A DNA stretch of 64,000 nucleotides from Opisthorchis felineus (taxonomy: Eukaryota; Platyhelminthes; Trematoda; Opisthorchiida; Opisthorchiidae): the NCBI GenBank assembly GCA_004794785.1, contig SJOL01006483.1, forward strand, positions 416,653 through 480,652, in the 5' to 3' direction. Shown here one piece after another: positions 12,601 to 24,700 of this stretch. The notes below the pieces were generated by a model. That model saw nothing but the letters and a program-made list of their open reading frames with translations. It was not told where the DNA came from and did no database searches. Position 1 is the stretch's first letter; each line of letters begins with the position of its first letter. The translations under genes and the position numbers were made by a program.

Positions 12601-15560
12601 GCTTCGAACAGCATGTGACGACTTATTTTCAAGAATCATTAATAGTATCGGCGTTCAGCAGACATTTGGTTGCATTTACCAAATACAAGCACTACGATAT
12701 TGCTCTGTACGCTGAGCCTCTAGTTAGGCACCTGTGACACCATCAAGCCTATATTGTGATCCAACTAACATTTTAATAATGCCAGGGCGCTTGGTTGCAG
12801 TCCCTTTTTTTAGGTACCTTATGGCATAAAAACACTTCCCTTGGGGGTGTAAGATCGCCTGTTGTATCGGAGTTGACGATATCCAGTTTGTTACTCACGT
12901 GTATAGAGGATAGACCGACGTCAATTTAGTTGTATCATGGTTTACCAGCTTTGTAGGTTTACGATCTATTTTATCACATTTTATGTGCACCAAGAGAGTT
13001 TAATGTAACATCCCGCAGCCATTTTGTTCGCACTCCGACATCGATAATCGGAAATGACCTTCGGCCTTTGCTGGAGTTGTCAGCACGAGTGTTCGTCAAC
13101 CATGACCTGACGATGGGGCATTTTGAGGAATGTCACAAATGTTCAGTCACGTGGGCAGACCGGATACAACGCCGAAAACCCCCGCTGGCATATAAGGCTT
13201 CAGGAGATGCAAAAGTGAAAAGATTCGGTGTGAGTATCGGAGTTGTCCATCTAACGTAGAGGAGAATTGTTCCTAGAATGCGCGCAAAAGTCCTCGACGA
13301 ACAGAAAATGCCTGGTCAAGACAAGGGTGTCTGGTGCTACCCGGGTAACAGATCAATTTATTGAGTTAGTTTTTGGCAGAAAAATACACTGTTGGTGAGA
13401 AACGTGAGAATTCAACATCACAATACAAACCGAAAAGCCGAAACGCGAGGGAATTAACAGTGGCGTATTACCAGTAGATCTCAGTAGAGGGAGTATTTAG
13501 AAAATTCTGGTGCAAGAGTCAACCAATGTAACAGCAAAATATGATGGGCAAACAGTGTATGCATACATCAAGTGAGTAAGCTAATGAAGAAAGACCACCA
13601 AAACGCGAATCAGGTGTGCACAATATCAATGGCGCCAATCAAAGTTGAACGGATTTGTACCGAGCGATGATGGCTGACGCAAAAATGGAAATTCGCTGTT
13701 GTCTGTAGTACACGAATATTGTTCATGTGGGTGAAATCCGTCACGTGCTGTTTAATTCCACGCGTTTATTTGAAAAAAACGAAGTGACATCGTAAGTTTG
13801 TGAAAAGACAGACCACCCGAATACGTAGCCTAGTTTCTCACAAGTGATGGCAAACGTAAGTCCGTAAGCGGGTTAACCACCCACAGTGAATACCCCACAC
13901 AGACAATACTTTTGGAAAGAGATGCTCACGCGAGAGAACGACCGGTTTCGGTTCCGATTTTTGTTAGCACTAAACCCCTTTGACACCTTGCAAATGTGAA
14001 CGCTCGACTAAAAATGAACTTGGGAAACAATACAAACTGTTGATTGATTTGGTCACCATAATAACGTTATTGCTCAAGTGACCAGGGTCTGCGATGGGTT
14101 TCACCAAGCAATGAGCACGGGTAGGAGACATTCGGATCTGAATTAGTTTTACCAGGTCAAGGAAACCCATTGAGGATGGGTAACTTGGAATTTGGTTGCA
14201 TCGAGGTAGGCTAACAGAAATAAAGCCGGTACGCAGAAGCACACAACAATAGATGTATTGAGTTCATATTCAATTAAACAAAACTTACTGCAACGCATTC
14301 ACCGTCTAAATGGATGTAATATAGTTTGATCACATCCCGAAGTACTCGACCAATGTACGCGTCACTTCGCCACGATAGTTGTGCGAGGCCCATTGTGAAC
14401 TGAATCGACGGATTATTGCATTATTAAAGAAACTTTTTATGCATGTCAGCTTTAATGCAGAACAAGCAGAATCATCCAGAAGGTAAAGACTTAACAAGAT
14501 TCGAAATTACTGAATGCCAACATCTGGGGGGTCTCGCATCGTGCAGATATTGTTAGGCAGCAGAAAGTTGGAAACCATCATGCTTTCTAACCAAGGGGTT
14601 CATCCATTACTGTATGAAACGCGCAAGTACCCGTACCGCAGCAAAAAAATCGGATGTCGTGTGAAAAACGAGAACAGCGGGATTGGACATTGTGTCTAAC
14701 GATGAGGATGATCAGGCTGGATGAGGAGCAGTGACAGGTGAAGTAATATTGACCAAAGTATACATGAAGGAATCGGTTAGGATATCGGACACTTTCCACG
14801 CTACCATCCCGAGGTTCCATTACTTGAATACAAAGTATTATTGGTCTAAATCTTAGTTTATAGCCTAGGATTTGGCTCAGCCTCGATACACGAAAAAGAC
14901 AGGCTACCCCCCTGTAAGTAATGGAGCATAAGCAGTACATCCATTCAATGTTGACTTGAATGCCTCCTCTGAGTTCAGAAATAATTCGGCAATATTACTG
15001 GAAAACTCCGCCAAGTCGAAAGTCAGTGCGTAAATCTGTCCGCTGTTTAAAATTGGGGAAACCGACAAGCACGGTACAGCCATTTCATCCCCTCACGACT
15101 CAAACTCCCAACCTGCCGATTAAATCAGGTCTTATGGTTGACTTGGAATTTGACAGAACACAACTCCACTCACCCTTGAATCACATGGCTTATGTACTGT
15201 GGCATGGTATTGCTGGGCTCCCGTCAACTGGTGCTTCCTAACTCAACTTCAGACTTCCAGTACAATGTGCTTCCACTAGTTGTAGAAGTGGCAAACCAGC
15301 ACTAAAGCCACTTTAAAATGGCTGTACAGCAAAACTTGAGACCCACTGACCATTTCCGACCCGTAATCTTTGGAAAGTTGGTTCATTCAGCAAGAGTTCT
15401 GTTTGACTGTTGTAACTGGATCCTCCGATGTTGCTTGCGATTACGGAATGCATTACTCGAACTGAACGACTTTTGATTGCCCGGTGAGGTCATTCTCAGG
15501 TTTCAGAGTTTCGCATTTCTCGAATATTCGAAAAAAAATTAAAGCGGTATTCCCAACGGT
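9700..15560. other. long gene-poor stretch downstream of the MMS22L-like gene
   Basis: No gene recognised. Small items only: two or three copies of CAGATGACAA at about 11862-11883, a short hairpin at 12028-12047 (AGCCGGA..TCCGGCT), and an isolated CGAAACCGGTCG on the minus strand near 13940 (see findings). Minus ORF 12325-12555 includes TSKDGNEYELNSFGNSPTLF, which looks coding-like but is unassigned. Confidence 0.4.
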
Positions 15561-15572
15561 AGATAAGGTTGG

Positions 15573-15733
15573 TTACAGGTAGGATAATTCGTATCCCTTT
15601 AGTTCAAGTATGCATCCAAGTGAACATTGTGCCACGTCGACTGGGGATGAGTCAACAAGGCTGCGACCAGAAGTCACCAACTTAATTGAAAGCAGGGAAC
15701 ACAAGGCAGCTTGCACTTCTTTGTAGTTCCAGT
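15573..15733 (-). CDS. MMS22L: probable terminal exon of the MMS22L-like gene
   Basis: Reads [20 protein letters not shown], ends [14 protein letters not shown] and stops at TAA (15573-15575). [16 protein letters not shown] recalls the vertebrate KWGLGRNIAQREAYSKLLS tail (from memory). The natural acceptor (TTACACAG) is one base out of phase with the preceding exon, so a micro-exon, a different donor or an assembly indel is needed. The start is approximate. Confidence 0.4.
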
Positions 15734-18700
15734 TTTCTGTGTAATAACTTTTTTTTGAATAACTGTTTTTGGCCACTTTTGAAAGTAGTCATCTAATCGT
15801 CCATCTCGAAGGCGATCGGTCAGCTGGGTCTAGCTACGGTGCCAACAATAAAGATACGGTTGATAGTACACAACACTTTTGCGGGATGGACGATGAATAG
15901 TCTGGAAATCGCACGGCAAAGCCCAAACGAGAAAAAAAACAATGACTAACCTCAGACAACTGATCTTTCATGCAATCTGTCACAATCATTTGTAGCGGAC
16001 TACCGTCCAGACTAGAAACAGTCTTGCTAAGCAATTTGTCCCATTCATATAGCTGCCTGGGCAGCACAAAGTTATTGAGTAGTTGCTCCAAAGGAGAAGA
16101 ATTCATCCCGCTTGTTACCACAGTTGAGTAGAGCAGTGAAGAGCAGTGACGGATGAGTAAGGATACGGCCCTATAGCCCGTAGAACACAAAGTTTCTTGC
16201 GTGATTCCAGGAATTTGACAGTATTCCAAACCGACCATCTCATCTCTGGCGGTGCTAGAGGGTGAGCAACAGTAGCACACGAATGAGCACAACTTGGCGA
16301 GGTGTGTGACAACTCGGGACTTGTAGACCATCTTGGATTGAAAAGTCTGTAACGGGGAACACGGGGATTGGACGTGGACAACTAAACAAAAGTTACAAGT
16401 AGGTGAAAGGAAAACGCGCAAAAATCCAAATCCTTCATACCGTACAACCTTACCATGATTCGTTGACAACGTAGACCGGAAAGAGTTAGACAGACAGGCA
16501 TAAAGTAACGTACTGTTCTAGATCGCAGCTAAGACAAAGACTCCTGAATAAGAACCACACATCTGACATAACAATTCTTCTCATCTAGATCGGTACAAAA
16601 ATGTAGTATTTCAGTCATTTGGCTACGTACGAGTGGCATTTAGGCACCGAAAAGACGATAAACCTATCGTTTTTATCAGAACCACATGCTACGTACTTTA
16701 TGGAAAGTAAAAAGGATGTGATGGTGTGCAAACTTCGGTTGCTGAGAGGAGACAAGCAGAGACGAGAACCACAATACGTATGATGGACCGGACAGACCAG
16801 AACACCGGTTTCGCGGCACGTTGCAATTCAAGCGTTAAATCCACTATGATTATCTGACTGGCATCAATAAAACTTTTTAGTTTGTCATGATGAGTCACGG
16901 ACCGTTTACTTAAGCTTCCATGAGGCTATGAGTATAACATGATAGAAAGTAAATGAAACTACTCACAAGGTTGCTGAAAACTCTTCGACAGCCCACGACC
17001 GGTTTCGCCCTTTTTGGGGCTCATCAGGTAGGCGCAGTCCCCGAGTTTCCGTCAACCTTATATTCCACTTGAACCCAAATTGGACTGATTTCGACAAATA
17101 CACTCATTTGCAAATCAATTTGGTTTTCACGGGAGACTCAACTGAATCTCTCGTTTATGATATTCTTCAACTGAATGTGCTGCACAAAGATTCAGTTGAG
17201 TCTCTAGTGAAAACCAAATTGATTTGCAAATGAGTGTATTTATGATAGAAAGTAAGTCCCTGTGTTCAGTAAGATAGTATTATAACGCCGCCTCGACCCT
17301 GGTAATCGTAATCCCGGTTAAAGTTTACCCATCTATACTTCTCTTCATTTTTAAACTTGAATTTCAACGGCGTGCTGTCCACCCACTTGTGTTTCACACG
17401 TGGCACGTCTGCGGATGGAAAGAGTGCCAAGTGGTACCATTCTGCAGAACTTGCGCTGCTCTATTTAGACGTGGTACTCATCAGAACTTTACACTGTATT
17501 GGAGAGCGTAATAAACATTACCAACGGTGACGAAGGATACAAGTGAAGTGAGAGTGCGGGGCAACAAGATATACACAGGCGGGGTAGTAAATCAAGGCAG
17601 CTGTAGCACGACACTGCTGGCAATCACTCTGGAATAATAGGTAGTACTGAGAGTAGAAAAGGTTACAGTCCAAGTGAAAATGTGGGAACACAATCGAACA
17701 GATTTCCATACATGCATGAAAATACTAAACACAAATGCGTACACAATACCGCATCCAGCACTACGCAGTGGGCTGTTCAGGAATGGTCGGTAGTTCACCG
17801 CCGTTGCACGGGGGGACTAAAGAGTTTATCAAACAAACTAATCCTCTTACTCGAGAGGTCAGCCACTGTAAGGTGACTTGGAAGCCTACATGTGGTCAGA
17901 ATGGATTATACTCACATCGAGCTGATCGAATTTGGCCCCCAGGCTTAACAATGTCATTTCAGCATCAACGTCCCCGAACAGGCCGGCCAAATCAGCTGGG
18001 AAGTAAGTTGACATCTGGCTACCGACGGCTGACAGATGTTCAAATGAATTTAAGTGATTTTGTGCTCGATCCTCCATAGCCGGTCGAACCAAAAGACAAT
18101 AGGCGAGCCAGAGGGTAAGCAAGCGCCAAGCAGCACCTTGGACGTCCGAATCAAACAGTGTCAGAGACTGAAGGATCGACTTAAGCGAGTCAGGAGCGGC
18201 GAAGCAGATTCCCACAAAGGCAAACCGTACACTAAAAGTTGGATTAGAAAGGGGAGATACACCAGTCATATAAAGAATGATAATGCGGTATAAGCAGACC
18301 TATGCACTTTAATACGAAGTTCAACGAAGGGACAATTGTTCAGATAAAACCCATCTGGTAAGTCTGTATTTCAATGTGTTTTATCCGGAATAAGCCAATC
18401 ACAGGATCGATTTGAAGAAAACCCGATATTAATTTAATCGTCGTCCGAGTCGAAGGATGGAACCGGGATAAAATTTATTAGAATTGTGCATGCGTTCCCC
18501 ATCAAGTTGTCTTCAGGTACTCAGGTCCCATCATTACCAATGTCAACAAATGCACTTAGCTTTTAGTGAGGACTTACCTATGCAGGGGGTAGGTGACTAA
18601 GATCCCCGCTCTCCCTTGGTGAACGTGACGTGATTCGTCAGTCTAAGTTCATTCGGTTGGTTTGGTTGTCTCACTTTTACGCAACTACTGGCGAGCCACC

Positions 18701-21700
18701 CTTGTGTCCCTCGAGGGTTCCGGAAATCAAATGGATCATCCACCCTAGTTGTTAGGAGCATTCGGAGTGCCGGTCACAATATTCACTCTGTATCCCATTT
18801 TTCTTTTCATGCACCTCAGGTGTTCTTTTTCCGAAACCGACTTCAGTTAAATCTTATAATCTCAATTCATCTCAATTCTCGTAATATTCCATGAACGAAT
18901 AGCTTCGTTTCAAGGCCAGTATTTGTGCTCACGTTTACTATAATCATAAAGGTGCCCATCGTTGTACTCCTGACTAAGAAACCGTGTAGTTGAAGTTCGC
19001 TTTTCCACCAATCACACTGATACCTGATTCAATTTCTCAGTCGACGGAAACCGTCTTAAGCTCGGATTCCACTGTTGAAATCTCAGTCCTAGGCGATTTC
19101 AGCGTCCAAAAAGGGTTCTCACGAAGAGTTAACGGCAACCTAATGAGTAGTGTGTTGTGTCTATAAAGGTTGTCTTTACTCTTAATCAGACGTTGATGCA
19201 TCCGGTAGTGTGGAAGAATTATTTCTCTATCTTAACGAAAACGCATAGCGTACCCCAGATATAGGAGTAGACAGCATGCACAAACCTGACTTTTTCTCAC
19301 CTGAAATTCACCCCCATTACTACTCCATGGGCTGTTCCCCCTGTTTTTTGAACCATTGTGTGTTCCCGTGCTCCCATCCAACCATTTCCTATCTGTCAGC
19401 GTCCGCATCACGCAGAAAATTGTGGAATTACTCAACAGCAAACTATGAAGATATGGGTGACTATATTGCTGCTCACTCACGCAACACCGTAATTTCGAAC
19501 GATATATCTACTTTTCCAGGTAGCCCAAATGACACTTCTAGAAAGGCCGTATCCCTGTTCATTTATTGCTATTTCAGACCCGGTAAGATATGCTCTCTTG
19601 GATGGTTCAGTCACGAGGGTCTGTAGCTGCGAAGAATAGCTTTTAAAAGGTTCCACCTTTCCTCGCCTCATTCCCATTTCCTTGATGAGTAAAATAACTG
19701 TAAGGCTTGTTTAGGTAAAGCCAAATAAAGTTCACGAAACGTTGGCTTCGATCCAATCTTTTTTCCTCCCCATGCCAGATGTAGTCGGACCATACTCTGA
19801 GGAAAAAGTTGCAATCTACGCCCAGGTCAAACTTTTCCACAACATTTAGCTCATCCAGCTGGCTCTCACTACTTCCCTAACGCAGATTCACCGTCCGGAC
19901 AATTCAGCAGGTTCTAGCTTCTTAACGCTTGCAAACCTCCACAGCCGGACGTTCTCTTTAATTCTTATGAAAAACATACGTCCGACCATGCCTGTGTAGA
20001 CCAAAAGCCACCACATTGACGTGGTAGTCGGGCTTGAGAACTGCAATCACCATGCGGGCTAAACCGGCTGGAACTCCGTTCAAGAAGATACAAGCATGTC
20101 CGCATTTACAGATGATGCAATGCTACCTTCCTCCGAAGAAGGACGGATTAGAAAAGGTTAGTCCTAAAAACCAAGGGTTGATCGTGACCGCCGGCGAATT
20201 ATCTAATAGTTAAAATACGATTAAAACCTACCAAGAGCACGATGCGGCTGCAAACGCATCTGCTATGCACTGTAGCCCCCCATGCCCTCAGACTAGGTCA
20301 GCTTCTCGAAGCCAAACCGGTCAGAATATTGAGTCACTGGCTCAGGGCAGGGTCTCCGAGTAAACCTTATTATCCATTACCTAGTGGGCAAGACTGTTGA
20401 GTCACAGGCTACGGAACAAAACCCTACATTCTCCAATTGTTTTGCGGGTCAGACTCTTAAGTCAAAGGTTCAAGGTATGGTACCCTATTAATCAGCATGG
20501 GCAATCGGGAAGTATCAATTGAGCGTACAGTTCTACGTTCGCCGACCTGAAACCGCAGCCTTTAACCACTTCTCAAATGGTCCACTGCGGTCAATCCATT
20601 TGGCATTATTTTGCGCATTTTGGTCGACTATCGGGAGAGACAGATTCGTGAGAATTGAGCTGGGTTATGCACTGGTCAAGGATACATTGACCATATCTTT
20701 ACCTTGAGACAAGTTCTTGAACAGCGCCACTCTTTCAAACGTCCCACGTTGGTCGTTTTTCTTGACCTGAAAACTACTTTTGACTCTGGCGATCGTGAGA
20801 AACTTTGGCGGTGCCTGGCGATCAAAGGTGTCCCTTCCAAATTTCTATCCCTAATGAGTTCAGCATATGCGAACTCCTGTGGACGGGTACGAATATACGG
20901 GAACTTTTCGTTTGAGTTCACCACGTCCAGTGGTGTAAGACAAGGCTGCCCTTTGTCGCCTTTCCTCTTCAACTTTGTTATTGATGTGTTGCTCAAAATC
21001 TCTCTGTCTGCTTCTGAAACTTCGGGGGTCAAAATGCTCAAGGGACGTTCGCTTACAGCATTCAGCATGCGGACGATATAGCTCTCCTTGGTTCAGATCC
21101 TTCAAAAATGCAAATTATTTTAAATGACCTAGATAACTCTGCTGCATGGTTTGGCATGCGTTTCACACCTGCAAAGTGTAAAGTGCTGCTACAAGACTGG
21201 GTGGGATCAAACGCAAACCTCATGCTTGCAAACAATACTTTCGACGTTGTTGATGAATTGGCTTAACCAAGAATTTGTACAAGTTGTGGTGCGCTCGCTG
21301 GAGACGAGATCACATGTCGTATCGGGAAGGCTAGGACAACTTTTATCAACTTCCGACACATATGGCGCCGGGATGACGTTAGTTTGTCTATTAGGAACAG
21401 AGTATGCACTGCGACGGCACCATACACTCCACACGATGTATGGAAACTCTCAGCATTTGACCACCCCTGTCTCCGAAGCATAGACCGGTCGGACAGGTAA
21501 ACGCCCATCTTCCAGAGCTCTTTTCGCCCAGTTCTGTGCTCGGTGGAAACGACCAAGAAGCGAACAGAATATGAGGTGGCAACGAAGTATGAAAGCACTG
21601 GTCATTAAACTTAGTAGGGTTGACAACAGCCACCTCCCTGGGAACCGACTCAACAATGTTGAATGACACTGGCCGTCATGGCTCGATTACACAGTAATTT

Positions 21701-24700
21701 GCGCCCCCACATCCAAAATATCGCCGTCGAGTTTCCCGTTTATTAAAACAACTAGACTGATTCAACGTCAAAACAGAAACAACCAGTTGTTATATTGAAT
21801 CAAACAGTAAAATTATACGAAACGTATGGGGTATTATGTATCAGAACCTAAAGGGTTAGCTTGAGTTCAGAGAGAGAGGGCACACTAACACCAGGGGATT
21901 ATGCCTCAACCCGAACCTAGAAGTGGTGAAGCGCTTATAGCAACTCAGAGAATTCACCTCGTCATATTTAACGCATATTTGTATCAGTTCCAAACAGATA
22001 CTTATTGAAACCCCATATTATCTCATCACAATTAGTCGTGGCCCAGCTAAGCAAGCAATCAAATCAGAAAAGACAGGTTAACATGTGGACTCACGTAAAT
22101 TCCACTTTTGGATCCATTGCAAAGAACTCAAGAAGATACAAAGGATGCTCAGCGCTGCGTGATACGTTGCTACAATCAATGTGGAAATGAAGCAGGTCAC
22201 AAGACACTAGCGTGGTTACTGAACGGTATGGCAATTGTGAAAATACACACGAATGAAGAATAGCAGTGAAAATCACGCACGTATGAACGATCTACTCACA
22301 CGAGAATCGACGTCAATGGGTGCTGAAACGACAATGTATCACGTATATATGTGTGGAACAGAATAGCATGCAATGGGTTTTTTAGTTAAGTGTTTGTCAA
22401 AACTATCAACAGTGCGCACCATCGAAAACGAATCTGCGTCTTATTTTCTTCCAGTTGTTTGGTATTCAGATTTATTCCCGCCTCCTCACAGACGAGTGGG
22501 CTTTCGATATCGTCTGTGGGGAGACGGGAATAAATCCGAATACCAAGCAACTGGAAGAAAATAAGACGCAGGTTCGTTTTCGATGGTGCGCACTGTTGAT
22601 AGTTTTGACAAACACTTAACTAAAAAACCCATTGCGTGCTATTCTGTTCCATACATACCAAACCACACGAGAACAACGAACCTAGTGACCTAAGGAAGAA
22701 GTCATTCCGAGTTTATTTATTTATCGTTTAGTCACACTCATTTCATGGCAATTCTACCAAATTCTTCGTTCGGAAGGTATATCTCTGGACATACTATGAG
22801 GTCCTGTATTTGTAAAATTCAGAATTCAGGTTATACTCCAGTCTCAGGTTGAACGATATAAACGAAAAATCAGTCAAGTTTGTAACTGCCCTTAGCGCAT
22901 TTGAAATAGAGAAGTAATTGGCAATTGATCAGGCGGCTGTTGATCTGTTCGCCGAGCTTGGCAATTAGTTCGCAAACGTTTCGTCACCATTCGAGGAGAC
23001 ACCTTCAGCGCACTGAAGGTGCACCCGAGCTACCAATATTCCAACACATTACCAATAGAAAAGTAAATAGAAAGTGCTATTGAGAGCATAATAATAACAG
23101 TAATCATTTCCGTCTTGAAGTTGTGTACTCATTTTGTAATATATAACATACTTAAGGGATTTATAACATTCTTCTGTTGCTCAATCTCAGCCCGTCTCCA
23201 AATGCACAGGTATTAGGAGTCCACCTCAGTTGTCCGGCAAAGCGGCACCATAACAGCGCATTGCAGTCCTGAAGAGTGCATCTTGTTACACATACACAAA
23301 CTGCGAAAAAATACAAGTTGTTTACCACGAGAGTACGTTCCTATTGTAATTTGAACACGCACTTCGTCGATCGTTCTATTTGTCTGTTGAAATTGACCCT
23401 GCCGTGCTAAACAATTTGTGCTTCTAATTGATGGGGCCCGGAGCACACTAAAGTATGTTCCTTATGGTCTAAAATCGAGCGCTCCAAAGCAGGTTACAAT
23501 ACGCCTTCTAGTAATGCCCCCTAACTGTCCTTCATCATTTAGGGTCATATCGCGGCTAGATACCAAATGCATATAGTGTAAGGCATCAACGTAACAATCA
23601 ATACTCCGTGAAAACTGTATTCGACAAAGCAACAGATTTCAGCAGTAGAATTGAATTAGGAACGAAGTTAGCGAAGTAATCTTGTTCTCCCTGCTTTTTC
23701 ATTTTTGCTAACACGTTACAAAGTCTTATGGTAACCGGTCAGAAATCGCGTGCAACGGTTATACTTGCGAATGAAGAAATCAATACAAACGATGACTTAT
23801 GCTATTTTCATTCAGTCTAGGCTTAGATCAGAGCACAACAGACAGTTCAGGCTCCGCGATGGGATCATATAGTGAACTTGAATAGATCCATATTCATTTC
23901 AATAACATCGTTTCGATGCAATAGCAACGAAACCTAATAAGATCTTTGACCAAGAGGACAATTAATATGTCCCCCCAGATCGTCTGCAAGGGAAATCGAA
24001 AGTTCAAAAGTTTTAGAACACATTTTCGCAGAACGGACATCCTGAACAATTCATAATCGGGGCAATGCGATTTACTGAGCAGAGAACCGAGCAACATTCA
24101 GTGGAGGAAAAGCGAGTCTAAATAAAACCTGCCTTCAAAAGAAACTCGGTTGCTGAACATCCACCCCCTAATCATTCAATCACGCTTGCTAAATTGGTGT
24201 ACCCCACTGTCCGACTGATCTCTTTGCCTTTCCGTTTTTGCCCCGAATGACTGTCCTAATGTACTCCTACCTCATAATACCGAATTTCGCAAGAGTCAGA
24301 ATAGCAAGTTCCTGTGGGAACAACGTCATGTTACTTGCTTGGTAGTTGTGCATTTTATTCACAGGTCGCTGACCATGGAACCCACTCCTTTTGTAAACCT
24401 CATTCGTATGAAAAAAAATCGTTCAGCTGTAGCACCCTTTCGGTGCCTAGCTGCCATGCTACCAGAAGGAAGCACGAGGGCTGGGATACTGCCAGGTTGC
24501 CCAAGCCTAGACAGGGGAAGTCGAGAGGCAGAGGTCGGGTTCGAACCACGAACATTGCGGTCAGTAAATTCGCGCTCTAACCACTTCGGCCATCTCGCCC
24601 TCATTCGTATGAGAGCATGTGGAACATTGTTTTGCGGTTAGTATTACTCTCGTTCAGTCAAAGCATCCGCATTATTTCGTATTCACTCTCAACGCCTTTT

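Larger units (their letters stand above)
16953..17241 (-). mobile_element. non-autonomous element with hammerhead ribozyme and target-site duplication
   Basis: The same 14 bases (ATGATAGAAAGTAA) lie immediately before (16939-16952) and after (17242-17255) this 289-bp unit, the mark of an insertion. It has no ORF. Read on the minus strand it starts with a palindrome (17096-17241) and, near its other end, contains a hammerhead ribozyme core (16987-17039). Hammerheads of this minimal type with a self-complementary helix III are known in Penelope-like elements and metazoan retrozymes; assignment to one of those is inference. It lies between the exons at 17916 and 16346. Confidence 0.7.

Noticed and set aside
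14146..14203. Minus exon-like piece reading YLDATKFQVTHPQWVSLT between CTGTTAG and GTAAAA
   Set aside because: Only 58 bp and isolated in a gene-poor stretch, with no partner exon found.
16801..16830. CACCGGTTTCGCGG as another hammerhead remnant
   Set aside because: There is no CTGATGA-like segment at the required distance on the minus strand.
24540..24598. tRNA gene
   Set aside because: The head has box A and box B but no proper acceptor stem and is joined to the SINE body; it is the SINE promoter.
24339..24641. ORFs over the SINE reading like [20 protein letters not shown], a string common in predicted fluke proteins
   Set aside because: It is the translation of the tRNA-derived SINE (box B GGTTCGAACCC lies inside) and recurs at 27.6, 61.0 and 62.1 kb with TSDs; not a gene.
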